Positions 1 through 12,927 of a stretch of 64,000 nucleotides of DNA are shown here, in pieces. The stretch is from Maea johnstoni (taxonomy: Eukaryota; Annelida; Polychaeta; Spionida; Magelonidae), in contig OZ012684.1 in assembly GCA_963942565.1 (NCBI GenBank), forward strand, positions 69,972,763 to 70,036,762, in the 5' to 3' direction. The notes under the pieces were generated by a model. The model was given only the letters and a program-made list of their open reading frames with translations, was not told the DNA's origin and did not search any database. Each line of letters opens with the position of its first letter. Positions within the stretch are counted from its first letter, which is position 1. Both the position numbers and the translations under genes were made by a program.

Positions 1-502
1 CCTGCTGAACACCGACTTGCTGCCGGGCAATATTCTAGTTGTTATCGCTAGTGACAAAATAATTTGATGTAATGTCCGGGTGTAATGTTAACCACATTTT
101 ACCCACGTATTCGATAAGTCAAGAAGATAAGAAACTCTAGAAAAAAAAAACTTTTTTCGAAATACATCGCCCTATTAATCTGCTAGTCACGTATTTGATT
201 CTACAGCAATAGATCAATGGAAAATGTCACTTCAGTATATCAGAAAGCTTCAGTTAGGTATATAAATCGTGAAGAATAGATGTATGCGACAGCATTTCAC
301 CACAAACGTATCATTTTAATAAAAAGTTTTTACATTTTTTTACATGCTATCCCATATGAAATAGTTCTCCAAAAGTGATTGACTTAGTCAAGATATGCCA
401 AAAAGGACTGTGCCGTCTAGTTTGAAAATCGCAGAGTACGGTACAGAACCATGATGAGCTCGGTGTGACCCTATACAGTCCTTCGGTTGGAAATCATGAC
501 TG

Positions 503-716
503 TTAACCCCTCAAATGCTAAGGGTACTTTTGTCCAAAGCATAACGACAGAAATATTCTTGAAAACCATCTAAACCCTGTCATGTTTGTATTCATTGGAT
601 AGCTCCCACTGAGTACTCCCGGATGAGTACCCATGTGCCAGGGTTTCTGTAGTTTTTCAGATTTTTTTGCATTATTTTGTATTGGCCAAATTAGCCACCA
701 GCAGCATGAGGGTTAA
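503..716. mobile_element. Family C MITE (TTAA ends), complete
   Basis: It begins TTAACCC and ends GGGTTAA, with degenerate inverted AATGCT/AGCAT sub-ends. The inside has the diagnostic paired 'aaccctgtcatg' and 'gccagggttt' motifs. TTAA ends with CCC/GGG suggest piggyBac-type mobilisation. Confidence 0.7.
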
Positions 717-1639
717 TGTTGATTGCACTCGTGATATTGTCATGGTTCATTGACTTTCACCACTGTTTTTCAGCCGATGCAATAGGATCAATCTGTCATT
801 ACTAATTTTTTGTATGTATATCTAACCGTTTTTGTTTCTACTCCGCATTTAAAGTCAGTGCAACAGTTGGAAACTTTCACTAATTTGTGTTCACAGTTTA
901 AAGTCATTTATTCTTTTATGAGTAGTTGAATTTGGCAACAAATGTACGGTAACCTTTACACTAGTGTATGGCTTGCCCGGAATCATTGTCTCTTTTCATT
1001 CTAACTTTAATGTAAGTGTTTCTTTTTGGAAGTTTCTGTATGATAAGATTTCTCTGTTTCAGTTTTATATGAGAATTCATTCATACATTTTCTGTTCCAA
1101 GTTTATTTCAATTATCTGTTCTCCTTTTGTTCACTTCGAGTTTTTGCTATTTTCATTTGTCATTATACTTCGTATTATCGTAAAGGGCTATTTTGTATCT
1201 CTATATACAGTCAATAAAGTGCATTACAAATAACATTATTGTTTTGATCAAAACTACCGTGCATACTTATTTATACAGTCACCCGAAATAAAAACGATTT
1301 CCCTGGATATTCACTGGCCTTTCCCGCAATATGGCTTAAGAAAATGAGTTATAGTGGGCAATATGGAACAATCACGTCCAAAAAGGGAAACAACTTTCCA
1401 GGGCAATTATGATGCCCTTCCCAATAACAATTGCAACGTATAAATCATGACAGGGCGCAGCGATTCTGCCAACAAGTGGGCAAAATTTATATATAATATA
1501 TCTTCATAAATTCATATGCTTTAAACAAACAGCTTTTTTCTTCAACAAACAACACTATATACCTTTCCTCTTCAATATTCAAGAGATTAAAACTAGATGT
1601 GAGACTTTTTTTTTATAATTTTGAAAAGCAATGTCGCTC
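717..1639. other. AT-rich DNA, nothing supported
   Basis: The only longer open frame (964-1233) is Phe/Ile/Ser-rich low-complexity translation without coding character. Confidence 0.5.
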
Positions 1640-2150
1640 CCTGCAAAAGTCACTTCGACCGGACGGAGAGCACGGGTACTCCCCTTGTTAATTCTAGACC
1701 GTGCTACCATCTGGTGTCAGAACCTACTACTATTCAGACTGCCAAGGCCCAGTATTTGCCGAACTATGTGACACGGTTTGATTGACAGGCCGTTATATGT
1801 GACGATTACTTTGGGCGCCTGTTTCTAAAATCCGCGAAGGACTCACATAACATACGTTTGTGTTTTTAAGGAAGGGGCGTCGGTTGACGGCACTTTTTGA
1901 GTACATAAGCCCCGGACGAAGCATCTGCACGCTTCTCAAGAGTCGTATCCTCTCGGACTCGAGTCAGTCTTGATTGCGATCGGAAGATGGCGCGCTAGGC
2001 AACGAGTCGGCCGTCCGCAGGTGGCTCGCAGTTCGAATAGGAAAACAAACGACTGAGAGTAACTTCACAGTGAATAACAAACAAACATCGATTATTATCT
2101 TGTTTCGCCGTCATATTGAGGATCCCTGGATCAGACACCACAACGGGCAG
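1640..2150 (+). promoter_or_regulatory. Probable promoter and non-coding 5' exon
   Basis: A CpG-rich stretch in an AT-rich region ends at a textbook donor (CAG before GTAAGT at 2151). No ATG frame stays open to the donor: the ATG at 1987 opens a three-codon ORF and the phase-1 frame is closed by a stop shortly before the donor. It therefore looks like a non-coding first exon, presumably spliced to a coding exon further on. The exact transcription start cannot be placed. Confidence 0.45.
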
Positions 2151-2682
2151 GTAAGTGAAGTATAACGATCAGCATCCATACCTTTGCAGGCGGTCGACGA
2201 AGTGAAATCATATTTTTGTCTTGATTGCTATCGATTCAACAATGCATGTGCAGTGCATGTTTCCTAGCCACGGGCATGGGAAATAGACAGCACACACACA
2301 CACCAGCATGTCATGTGCATTACAGGAAACATGCATGTCGAGTCTCGACCTTTACATACCAAGTGTCATGTTGCTTGTTAGTTTCATCCCAGGATTATAT
2401 AGGTCAACTATGGTCGAGTAGGTGAAATGGATTGGAATCACCTGAAGTCCATTTGCATTTACCTGCAATCAATGAATGACCAGGGTTTCGAGATTTGCTG
2501 TACAGTAGATCCTCACCAGGCCATAGTAGTCTTATATCACTTATCCCATGTGAGTGAGCGCATTCTCACTATATGGTATGTTTGTGTACATCATATTTTT
2601 TCATTGCCCTTTTTTGCCCTCCATGGACAAAGTCAACCATGCAGAACCAGGAACATGTAGTGGTACATATATTTCTGGCAGG

Positions 2683-3063
2683 CAGGGTACGACGCTAAGG
2701 CTTGCCCTATTGCCCGGGGCAAGTTCGACAGTAAAAATCACAGTTTCGGGCAAGTTCATGGCCTAATCTAAAAGCCCGAACTTGCAAGTCAATATTCCCA
2801 CTTTAATACCCCATACAAAAGTTAGACCGAGATTATTGTCATTATTTCGGTAAAACACTGCCCTTCACAGTGTATGCCTCTATAGAGTTTATTCTCATAA
2901 AAATGCTAAAGAGGCATCCAAAATTGGATGTCACTGAGTTAATATTGAACAAAAGTGCAAAATAACATTTTGGGGGGCAAGTTGAATTTTTTTCGGGCAA
3001 GCAAAACTTGGGGTCGCTCTGCCTGGATGGGCAAGTGCCTTCAAAAGTTAACGTCGGTCCCTG
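2683..3063. mobile_element. hAT-like MITE with CAGGG-CGACG-TAA ends
   Basis: It starts CAGGGTACGACGCTAA; the complement of its right end is CAGGGACCGACGTTAA. The 8-mer CTGGCAGG precedes it (2675-2682) and recurs at 3061-3068, overlapping the last three bases of the element. Inside are repeated 'gggcaagtt' motifs. A short relative lies at 22430-22515. Confidence 0.65.
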
Positions 3064-3864
3064 GCAGGAATAACATTCTATAAAGCTTAGGTTCACAGTT
3101 TCTATTAGGGCATGGCAAGAATGAAACAGACTTTATTTTGTACATATTAATGTTGTAGGCCAATATATGCTGTAATAAGCTGACGATGCAGATGAAGGGT
3201 ATTTCTAAAAGTTTCTCCTCAAAACAAGTTGGTTTTGAGGGGTCTGAATGAAACCTTCTACATACATACACACCGAGAAACAGAGCTAACCCCAGTTAAA
3301 TATAACAATGTCTATAGTGAAAATTCCACTTTTCTAGGATTATCTTTCCTCTCCCCAACTCATTACTCTTAATGAGTCAATTTTTAGCAAGAAAATCAAC
3401 ATTTTGAGTTGTAAAGAGGGTATGCGGGTGGGCTTGTCGAAACAACATGCATAAGAGTATTGAAGTTTGTGACTTTTCTTTCTGAAACTATCAAATTGAT
3501 GTTTAACTATACCCTGTTTGACATTAGCCACGGTTCTCTCTATATATACTATATGGTGTGATGGATATATGGTTATTCTGGGTTGTTTTGGTCTGCTGGA
3601 CATAAGGGACAGCACGTTCCTACCACCCAACCATGACAGCATGATGTTTGATCTTATAAACACCAGACAGATCCCTGTGATCTCTGGCAAGATAATGTCC
3701 ATCAGTGGTTGTGGTCTGACCCATGTTGAATAGATACAGTAGAATCTACATGTCTTCCACAGACAGCTCTATGATTTAGGAGGTTTTATTTTATGGAATG
3801 GAATGTTTTTAGACAATATCAAAGAAAATGGTATTTTTGCGACAAACTTTATTGGCTGTTAAGC

Positions 3865-4675
3865 ATATAGTCTTAGCCAGATGGGCATCTGGGGGTCATT
3901 TAGATACCTATACCCTCAAAGGTCACCCCTCAGGATACCCAATTCATTGTGAATAGTATCTTAAAATATTATTGTTGAACATTCAATCAATTTTTTCACC
4001 CTATTATATTTGATATTCAGCAGTTTAATTGATGCATACTTTGCTCACCCTTGGATTCCCAATTTTAAAACTGCGCATCTTCACTTTGGCATCTGATCCC
4101 TATTTTAGTATTTTCAGCAGGGGCTTAGCCGCCTATGCGTCCAGCGTGTCATTTGGACACCCAGAACTCTGTTTTTTGACAGTCTGGACACCCAAATATT
4201 TATGTCAGAATTTGCTGATGATGACTTTTCTTAGAAGATAGAAGATGTAGAAGCTTTAGTGTCACTTTTAGAAGACACACAAAGTAGTTACTGGCCTAAA
4301 AAAGCAAAATATGTAAATATATAGGGTTTATTTTATTAGTAGTAAGTACTTTGTACCACACTTTGGACACGCAAAAGTCTATGAAACCTCTATTTGGACA
4401 CCCTGTTTCCAAATATTGGCTAAGACCATGATTGTCAGGGACGTTTATACATCAAAATCTTGTATTGTACAACACGCTGACATGAAGCAACTGCTTGCCA
4501 AGCCCATTACTTTGTATGCGCAAAATTAACACTGTAAACAGTATTTGAATAAGTCAATACATGTTTATGGTTGTAATCTGAGTACATTGTGGGCTTCCTT
4601 GAAAAATAGGATGCCCAAAGATTTTGCAATTGTCAATTTTGGGGACCCAGTTTGTAAGTCCTGGCTGAGACCCTG
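3865..4675. mobile_element. hAT-like MITE, family B, split by a second B-like element
   Basis: The left part (3865 to about 4030) and right part (about 4540 to 4675, ending GGCTGAGACCCTG) are the two ends of one family B copy. The middle holds the related element at 4118-4430 plus extra sequence. Confidence 0.6.
4118..4430. mobile_element. hAT-like MITE, B-related subfamily, nested
   Basis: It starts CAGGGGCTTAGCC and ends GGCTAAGACCATG (313 bp). Flanking 8-mers ATTTTCAG and ATTGTCAG agree at 7 of 8 positions. The interior differs from the standard family B sequence but repeats its 'tttggacac' motifs. Confidence 0.75.
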
Positions 4676-5541
4676 CTCTCAAGTTTTGTAAGAGAGGTGG
4701 ATGTGTTTTATGTAGTCAAAGATCAAGAAATACGATACCCCATATATCTGCAGATAGTCAAAGCTGTATTAAGTGTAAGCTATCATGTAATATACGATTC
4801 AAGCATAGATAACCTGCACTCTCTACAAACTCATCTTACTTGTCTGATATGAAGATTTTCCATCCAATTTCATTTAAGGGTCCATAAGCAATATGGAACA
4901 TGTAACAATACGATAGCAATCAGAGTTTGCCATTTTTACATTCCGGGAATGCAACCCATAGGACAAATAATAGGCAACTTTTGCAGTTAACTCAATCTTC
5001 ATCTAGTTTCATAGCTAAGGCTTCTCTGAATGACAGTTCAAATGAAGTCATGAAACAAGTCATCAGTATACAGAAAGTTAAAATGTTTAAGATACCTCGA
5101 AACAATGTTGCAGTTGCTGTCTTATAGGTAACATTGTTACATTTATGGTGATTCAGATTTTCCATAATTCACCACTAATGAACTAGTCCATTCTAAAGCT
5201 ACTTAGGCAGGAAGAAATTATTGTAGGTGTGTGGGTATATTTTAAGGAAAATACTCACCCTTTCAAAAATCTTTTAAGGACATTTTAGGACTCTTTAAGG
5301 ACGCATGGGGGTGTCATTAGTGTGCTTAGATAGTGTGGTTACAACAGGTGCTGGCCTTAAGGAAACCAGATCAGTGATTAGTCCTGTCTTTCATCTCATT
5401 GCTAATTACTGATCCTACCCTGATAGGCCAGCATAGTACACTTGTACCATATCACTACATCTCACCCTACATGAATATTTACAAGAGCTTGGAGTGATAA
5501 GACCATTGCTCAAGGGTTGATGATGGCTTTAAAATGTAGAG

Positions 5542-5712
5542 TTAACCCCTATGCTGATGCTGGCTAATTTTGCCTATACAAAATGATGCAAAAAAGCATA
5601 AAAACGACTGAAAGTTTGAAACCCTGTCATATGGGTACTTATCTGAGAGTACTCAGTGAGAGCCTTCGAATGAATACCAATATGACAGGGTTTAGTTGGT
5701 TGTCAACAATCT
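5542..5712. mobile_element. Family C MITE, truncated
   Basis: It starts TTAACCCC and 'atgctgatgctggctaat'; the last quarter is missing. Confidence 0.6.
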
Positions 5713-6099
5713 TAAAGAGGGTGTTCATTATCCTCAATCCTTAGAGAGAAGGATTTTACTCCCATGAATTTGGAGTTAAAGGTATAAATCACAAATGAAA
5801 TAATCAAAGTTAAACTAGAGTTTGAATTATAGTGATGTGTTCATGACCTGATTCTCAGGGAAATAGATGGGATGGACTTAATCCCTTTCACCTTTAACCC
5901 ATCTATTGAGAACTCCACTGACCATGAAATTGTATGGACTTGGGCCAGACTGATAGGTAATAAAAGCCAGACCAATAAATTTGTTTTTGAAGAAAAACAA
6001 CATTAAGAGGTACTGGTACTGGTACCAGTATCATTTTAAAAAGTCATATTTTGATAATGCATAAAAGTACTGCTAGAATACTGTACTGTTTCATTTATC

Positions 6100-6240
6100 C
6101 CTATGTATGCCTTATTTCAACAAGTAAATACATATTTATGTTTGAAATCTCAGTATATTGTGGTCTCCCTTGAAAAATAGGATCCCAAAGGTTTTTACCA
6201 ATTTTGGGCACCCAGTTTCTATATCCTGACTAAGACCCCA
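6100..6240. mobile_element. Family B MITE fragment (right end)
   Basis: It carries the 'gccttatttcaacaagtaa' and 'ttgggcacccagtttct' landmarks and ends CTGACTAAGACCCC. The left half is missing. Confidence 0.5.
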
Positions 6241-7252
6241 CGTCTAGGTGTAGCTCACCTGCCAGGTGACCAGGTGATCAGCATGTGGAGCCTATTGTTT
6301 TATTACACAGTCTTAGAGCCATTATTATTAGCCAGTGCTGCCAGTCACCAACACCAAGCAGGTGTGACTAACTTACAGTGAATATAGTTTGTTGGTGCTG
6401 AATAGGTAACTGTTTACATAGCTGGCATTTTCACAGCCCAAGCTGAGAAAGTGAATGCTTTGATGCAAGGACTTAACTAAAGAGCTTAGTTCATCAGAAC
6501 AAACTTATTTCTATATATACAGCCTTTGATGCTATTAATTCATACTTAATTCATTAAGATAACATGCCACTTATTTTAGCTGATACACACCAGAGTATAC
6601 AAGTCCATTCATAAACCAAAATAATTTTCAGGGTGCAGTCTTGACATTGTAACTACGCAAAAAGAGATTTTAAGTTTTTAAATCCAACTGCTGCATTTCT
6701 CATTCACAACCCAATAAGCTAAATGTTCTTTGTGCTCATAATTAATCCTTATATTTATCTTCTAATTGCTATCCCTTTTGGAACGTTGATGAGTTTATCA
6801 ACTGTTCTTGCCTGTAGGGCCCTAGAAGGTTTTGGCTATTTTGGTGACAATTTTCACTAAGTATTTGAAAGAGAAATAAAACCAATTAACAACTCTCTGT
6901 CAGATATTCCAATTCCAATTGATGTTTAGTTCTTTTAAGATATTTTCTTAAAGACAATGTCAGCCACCTGTACAAGGGATAGTAGGGATTGGCACCTTGA
7001 AATTTTTTCTTAACAATACAATATCTTCACAATATTTTTAGTGATACTTTCTGCCTCCCAGCGACTTAAATTTCTTTATTTTAGCACAGCCAACTTCAGA
7101 AATTTTGCCAATAGATAGTGAGCGGCCTTTTTGTGGAGATGTCCAGGTAGTAAAGTCAATTTCATATCACTAAGCAGTATCAGTATAACAGATCTTAAAC
7201 AATATGATACTTTTCCCCATTCAATATTGATATTTGGTATCGTATTGAATAT

Positions 7253-7600
7253 CCGGACCCAGAATCTGTAGTTAACATGCTTTTTATAAAATCTGCTCTA
7301 GATATTGTAAATCACTTAAATATATAGCGGGAACAATAAGATAGCGATAATAGCGCACTGCCCGTAAGCGCTATTTTTAAATCCCCCCACGATCGCGCTA
7401 TCCAGGGCAGTACCGTATATATACTGTTCACGCCATATTTAAGTGATTTACAGTATATATTACTCTGTATATATGCCTCCCTGCATTTTGTAGCAATTAT
7501 GACTTATTTCATACAATCTCTAGAATCCAGATCCGGACCCAGAATCTGCAGATAATCTGCAGAATCATGCGTTTTATAAAATCTGCTCTAGATATATATA
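7253..7600. repeat. Direct repeat of about 60 bp flanking the TA MITE
   Basis: The block 'ccggacccagaatctg' to 'ttttataaaatctgctcta' occurs at 7253-7311 and again at 7534-7593. The MITE at 7306-7453 lies between, so this is a short local duplication. Confidence 0.65.
7306..7453. mobile_element. TA-flanked MITE with about 20-bp inverted ends
   Basis: Left end TTGTAAATCACTTAAATAT and right end ATATTTAAGTGATTTACAG are inverted repeats flanked by TA on both sides, as in Tc1/mariner-type MITEs. The CpG-bearing interior contains further inverted 'agcgct/gcgcta' pieces. Confidence 0.65.
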
Positions 7601-8022
7601 CATATATATATATGGTCACAAAGAGTCATTTAAATATTTGGATGTGATCAGTGTGTGGTGTTTACCTGCATCATGATCTATAATCAATACTCAGCCCAGA
7701 AGGTCAGCGTCTCACTGAACACCACCTGTGTCTGGGCAGGCGGCCAGCTGACCACCTGCTGACCAGCAACAATAGCTGACCATGACATTATACCCTGATT
7801 ATTCCCTGTAGTGAGGAATCAATGATAGTGTAACTGAGCAGTTGTTCGTGTTAGGGGATTACATATTCATAGGCATTATTAAGATGGATCTCAGTTGATC
7901 AATAAAAACCTGATTCCAATATTGATAAATATTGTTTGTGATCTCATGAAGGGAAAACATGTATTGTTATTTGAACTTTTCACACAGATAAGTCTCAATG
8001 TCTATGTTATTTTTGTAGGTAC

Positions 8023-8150
8023 AGGGCTCAAAATCAATTTTTTCCAGGATGCCCAATTGCATCTTCCACAGCTAATACCTAAAAGTGTTGTGTATAGACA
8101 CCAGTACAACTTTGGGTCCCTGCAGAAATTTGAGCGAGCCACGTGAGAAT
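8023..8150. mobile_element. MITE fragment with CAGGGCTC end
   Basis: It begins CAGGGCTCAAAATCAA and shares a middle block ('gtgttgtgtatagacaccag') with the copy at 63393-63498. The CAGGG start suggests hAT. Confidence 0.45.
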
Positions 8151-9932
8151 TCAAGGTGGCTGAGATCTAGGGTACGTTTGTAACTAGTACACATTTATGT
8201 GTTGCTATACATGTGGGTTAATATTGAGAACTTGGTAGAATATGTTGATCAAATGTTATCCATGTAATTGTGGATGATCATTCAGTATATAGACTTAAAA
8301 TATATATTTTACTGCAAATATACTGCAAGCTTACTTTGGGAAATATCTTAGGGGACCTATGGTCTCTATTTAAAGGGTCTGTAGCATTCATAAGCCCCCT
8401 TAATTCCTCCTCCATCCAATCCCCTTGCACACCATCTCACAGAGAGTCCCATCAGAGCATCATTCATGTGAGATAGAAGATTCACAACACCTATGAAGGT
8501 AGAGGAGCAGTATGTGTGTGTCTGCCTACCTGGCCAGAACTACAATGGGAGCACATGGGTTCCTCATCAGAACAATAGGTGTCAAAGAACAATGCAATGC
8601 CAGTCATCCATTATTGATGGGATCCTAGCTGCCCGGTTATGAATGGTGATTATAAGAAAGGCTGGGATTCTCAGTGTGAGTACTACTTAGGTATTGTAGT
8701 AGAGATTTGTCCACTACAGGGGGCTAACTCTGGCTCGTGGGTTCACAGGGATGGGGTTTATCTAGGGGTAGATCTGGGGGTTGCTCAATACCATTCCCAC
8801 TTCAGATTTTCCATACCACTCACTTCTCTCCTCAAAGGGTGATGCATGCACACATTTTGTGAGCTTACCTATTTGTTATCACTACTTGCATAAGGAGTAT
8901 TTCAATAGACTGGCAACAGTAGGATAGCCACTACTATCCATTACTTATGCTTAGGCAGATGTACACCTGCCATCCAGTACAGTCATGCCATTTGTTTTAC
9001 AAGTGATTCTGGCATTCTCCAATACAGTCTGAAATCTTCGGTGTCAAGCTGTACAGACTAGGAAAGCTTGCCTGTATTTGAAACTCTTTGGGAGGATTCG
9101 TTTGGGATTTGAAGGTAAGGTTATTATTTACATGTGTAATATATTCAAATTTTATATACATTTTAGAAATACTGAGGAGTACTCTATGTGTTACTTTACA
9201 AAAACAAAAAAAGCTGAGTGTTACTGAATGTAATCCATACTGCTGCTGAGACTTTCTGTATTTCCCAGCATTATCCAAGGAATTCTAGGGTTTCCTGCTC
9301 CTTTTGGCAAGGGAAATGCTAAGCATCTTGAATGATGCAATTTTCTACCCCTTTCCAAGCTTTGTTAGACTACTACATATGAGAAACAGGCCCAGTTTTG
9401 CAGTCTAATATTTTTAGGCGTCCCCTTAGAATTATGTGACAATGATGAAATGATAAAACATACAAGCTGAGTACATGGCACGTTTTGAGTGCATGTCTTC
9501 TCTTTTATATCACATATACCCATTCCAAATGTAGCTGAGACTTCTTAGGAAAAACTGGGATTTTCTAGGATACTCCTTTCAGTTTCTTTGATATTCCCAG
9601 GTTTATTTACTTAAGTTTGTCAGTCTAGTTCCTGAAGAGAGAGTTCATTTTAAGGAACTCATTAAGTGTAGACTCAGACTTAAGATTAAAGATAAAAAAC
9701 TTTTGCTATCACATCATTATCAGAACACCTGAATACTAGCAATTCATCTGTAAAATTGCATTCAGTTGTCAGGGGGTCTTTTCCCATTATAAAACACATT
9801 AAAGTCACGCTCCATGGTTTCTGCTAACATCTACTTTAGACAAATTGGATGCCACAAGGATATGAAGTTTATTTATCAAGATGACAAGAAGATAAAGCAC
9901 TCGAGTCTCATGATCCATCATGGTCTCCTATA

Positions 9933-10164
9933 TTAACCCATATACATGCCTGAAGCAGCCAAAACCACCTGACTGTTTTGGTGATATATCTCTAACAAAA
10001 GCAATATTTAGGGAATATTTGAAGGGGTATTGTTCATCAGAATTCTATCTACAACTCTTCTTCAACTATTTTGTGAAGTTTTGCTTCATACCAAAGTTAT
10101 TTTCAAAAGTATGATTGGTTCAGAAGATTGTGGTAATGGACACCTTCATGTATAAATGGGTTAA
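9933..10164. mobile_element. Family A palindromic MITE (TTAA ends), complete
   Basis: A 232-bp copy from TTAACCCATATACATGCCTG to ATAAATGGGTTAA. The centre is a self-complementary block: AAATATTTGAAGGGG facing CAACTCTTCTTCAA. Confidence 0.7.
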
Positions 10165-11149
10165 CTCGTTCATACATAGAGTTCCTCCTAAATTAATTTT
10201 GATAATCATCTGGGAATTTAAAGCCTGAATTCACAAAATATATAAAGTTATTGATTGTTTTTTATTAGCATGTCCCCATCGATATTTCCGAACAGATGAT
10301 TTTATGAGAAAGATATCATCACACTTGTCAGAGCACTGTTATTAAGGCCTGAATTGGTTAAATGAGCTACTCATTTCTGGTAGCGCCAATTTTTGAATCA
10401 AGCGTTTTAAAAGAGTTAAGTTGTAGCAGGTGCGTATGTCAGTGTCATGTGGTCAATCTGTCATCTACTGACCAGAATTGATGTCCTCAGAGGGCGGGTG
10501 GGCTCTGCACCCCGGTAGCACCCCGGGGACACCCTGGGGTGTGAGGATGACTTGTGGGTATCTGCGCCCCAGGGTGGGACATGATGGATCATGAAGGGAT
10601 CTGGACAGCTTGGTAATAAGTGTCACTCATAACTCCAGTTTACCATGCAATGTGAACTCTAGAAATAACCTTGCAGGACTAATTTGTAATAAAGTCTTAG
10701 TCAGAGGGCCTCATGAGGTAATTGTGGTGTCCTAATTGGCTTTCTATCCAATGGATGCCTGTGATGTAGTGGCCAAAAATGACCTGATTATTAGTTCGTC
10801 AAATCTTTTGTGATATTTCTTTTTGGACCAGAGCAGTTTTTGAAAAAAAAATATATGAGAAATGTTGACAAGAACCCCACAAACAATGGCGCTGAATTTA
10901 ATAATTTTACATAGTTCCTAAGTTCCTTTTAAAAGTATCTAAGATCCAGACTACCCTGGTCAGAACTCCAGGAATGAATAGGACAACCCAACTTGCAGTG
11001 GAGATTTCAGAGGTGGTGACATGAGCAATAGATGGTTGGAGGTCTGAGGATTGATTCTTTCTTCCCTTTCAGCAACAATCAATCATTCAATTCAATTTGA
11101 TGGGGTTCATTGAAATATGTTGCATGTCCGTCCACATTGATAAGGGGGT
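10165..11149. other. Non-coding; short GC-rich patch
   Basis: A GC-rich patch at about 10490-10590 holds repeated 'ccccggg/ccctggggtg' motifs. No exon boundaries or open frame go with it. Confidence 0.45.
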
Positions 11150-11381
11150 TTAACCCATTCATGCCTGTAATACCCTAGACCGCCTGACGATTTTGGTGAT
11201 ATCTCTCTAACAAAAGTAACTTTCAGAAAATATTTGAAGGAGAAATATAAATCTCAAATTAACTGACAATTCCCCTCCAAATACTTTTCAAAATCATGCT
11301 AAATTTCATGTTTGTTTTTTCAAAAGTATCAGAGCTGCAGACGACGAAAGTCAAGGTAGTCTCTAAGCATGAATAGGTTGA
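11150..11381. mobile_element. Family A palindromic MITE
   Basis: It begins TTAACCCATTCATGCCTG and ends GCATGAATAGGTTGA. Central arms TTTGAAGGAGAA and TCCCCTCCAAAT are inverted. Confidence 0.7.
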
Positions 11382-11430
11382 AAGCTGTGATGTGTGCTAT
11401 ATGGTTTAAGTCCCCCTTTCAGAAGCTCTG

Positions 11431-11640
11431 GGTTCCAATGCTGGCGCTACTTTCGTTCAGAGCACAAGGACGCAAAGCTTTTTGAAAACCAGTCAAACCC
11501 TGTCATGTTGGTATTCATTGAATAGCTCTCACTAAGTACTCTCAGATGAGTACCCATTTGCCAGGGTTTCAGCCATTTCCCAAGCTATTTTGCATAATTT
11601 TGTATTAGCCAAATTAGCCACCAGCAGCATAAGGGTTTAA
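11431..11640. mobile_element. Family C MITE, left TTAA degraded
   Basis: It runs from GGTTCCAATGCTGGCGCTAC to the right-end TTAA at 11637-11640, and has the paired CCTGTCATG / GCCAGGGTTT motifs. Confidence 0.65.
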
Positions 11641-11874
11641 ATTTTCGCCCTGCCAGAGGAAAGTGGGTATATAGCCATAAGAAGTGTATAGTGTGCCACA
11701 TGAGTAGGGGCTCCCTTTCAGAAGCTAACCAAAACAAACTTCCACTTATGCAGACAGCTTCTTTTCATAGGAGTTTTCACAAGTGCTCTAAGTTGTTTAT
11801 TTTGGGGAATGTGATGCGCCATGCCTCTAGCTATGTGGTCTCTGTGCCTATTTTGCCTGCTTCACTTATTCTCC

Positions 11875-12422
11875 TTAACCCTTTCATGCCTGTAGCAGCC
11901 AAAACCGCCTATTTTCGGTATATTTCTCTAACAAAAGCAATGGTTGAAAAATATTTGAAGGAGAGGTGATCATTTAAACTTTATCTGTAAGTCTTCTTCA
12001 AATAGTTAACAAATTAATGCTTCATATCAAAGTTATTATCAAAAATATAACAGGTCCAGACAGAGTCTTAGCCAGGATTTCAAAAATGCCTGTCTAAAAC
12101 AGCAATTTCAAAATTTCTACCCGTCCAGATTTAGCTACTAATCTACTTCAAATCATTATACCAGCTACAATTAATTGTCTAGTGTGTCAAAAAGGGCAAT
12201 ATACACTTCAACTATGTCTTAGAAGATGGTTTGTTAAGAAAATATTTCATCATTACACCCCAAAAGTCAAAATTGAAAAATTTTCAAAGAAATTTTTGCC
12301 TGTCCAAACAGGAGGTTTTTAGGAAACTACCTGTCCAAAAGACAGGTAGGACGGGTCCTGGCTAGGTCCCTGGGTCCAGACAACACTCCTCAAGTAGATC
12401 TCCTTGAGCATGAATCAGTTAA
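11875..12422. mobile_element. Family A MITE split by a family D element
   Basis: The left part starts TTAACCCTTTCATGCCTG; the right part ends GAGCATGAATCAGTTAA. The interrupting element is at 12061-12372 with its own 8-bp duplication. The last TTAA is shared with the next copy. Confidence 0.75.
12061..12372. mobile_element. hAT-like MITE, family D, nested in family A
   Basis: The 312-bp element has ends CAGAGTCTTAGCCAGGA and (complement of the right end) CAGGGACCTAGCCAGGA, flanked by a perfect 8-bp duplication GGTCCAGA (12053-12060 and 12373-12380). It sits inside the family A copy at 11875-12422, whose two halves join correctly when it is removed. Confidence 0.85.
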
Positions 12423-12652
12423 CCCTTTCATGTGTGCAGCTCTCCCCAATGTGTCCCTGACTATTCTAATAATAACTAGTTGATCTGAACATTTTTCGCA
12501 ATATATTTGAAGGGGAAATATTTTTCTCGCTCCTACAATTATGATCCTCCTTATATCCTTGACACATCTGCTTCATTTCAAAGTTATTTTCCAAAGTACA
12601 ATAGATCCAGATGGCACTTGTCAAGGAGATCTTCAGGCATGAATGGATTTAC
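12419..12652. mobile_element. Family A MITE abutting the previous copy
   Basis: It begins with the TTAA that ends the previous copy (12419-12422) and ends CAGGCATGAATGGATTTA. The central palindrome is eroded. Confidence 0.65.
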
Positions 12653-12927
12653 TCATTCAGGCACTGATCTTACAATCATCTAATATTTTCTTTATTCAAG
12701 TATAAAAATAAAATGGTAGTATTTCAAAAGAATCAAAGTAAAAAAAAAAATTCAAGGAAAGGAAACCAAAGGAAACTTTTGCTGAAATACATATTTATCA
12801 GTTGAATATGAGTTTCAATACTGATTTATATATATTTTATTACTGTCAGGGTGTTTAGGAGCTCTGAGCATGAATGTGTTGGAGTAAGTCAATCATACTC
12901 CCAAGAAGTGAAAAACATTCCCACCAT

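Larger units (their letters stand above)
4676..9932. other. Non-coding, mostly intron-like
   Basis: Apart from the MITEs and fragments listed, and an old family A trace at about 6810-6930, I see no gene, exon or RNA. Short open frames have no recognisable protein. Confidence 0.45.

Noticed and set aside
3340-3702. 120-residue open frame on the - strand
   Set aside because: No recognisable protein character; chance frame in intron-like DNA.
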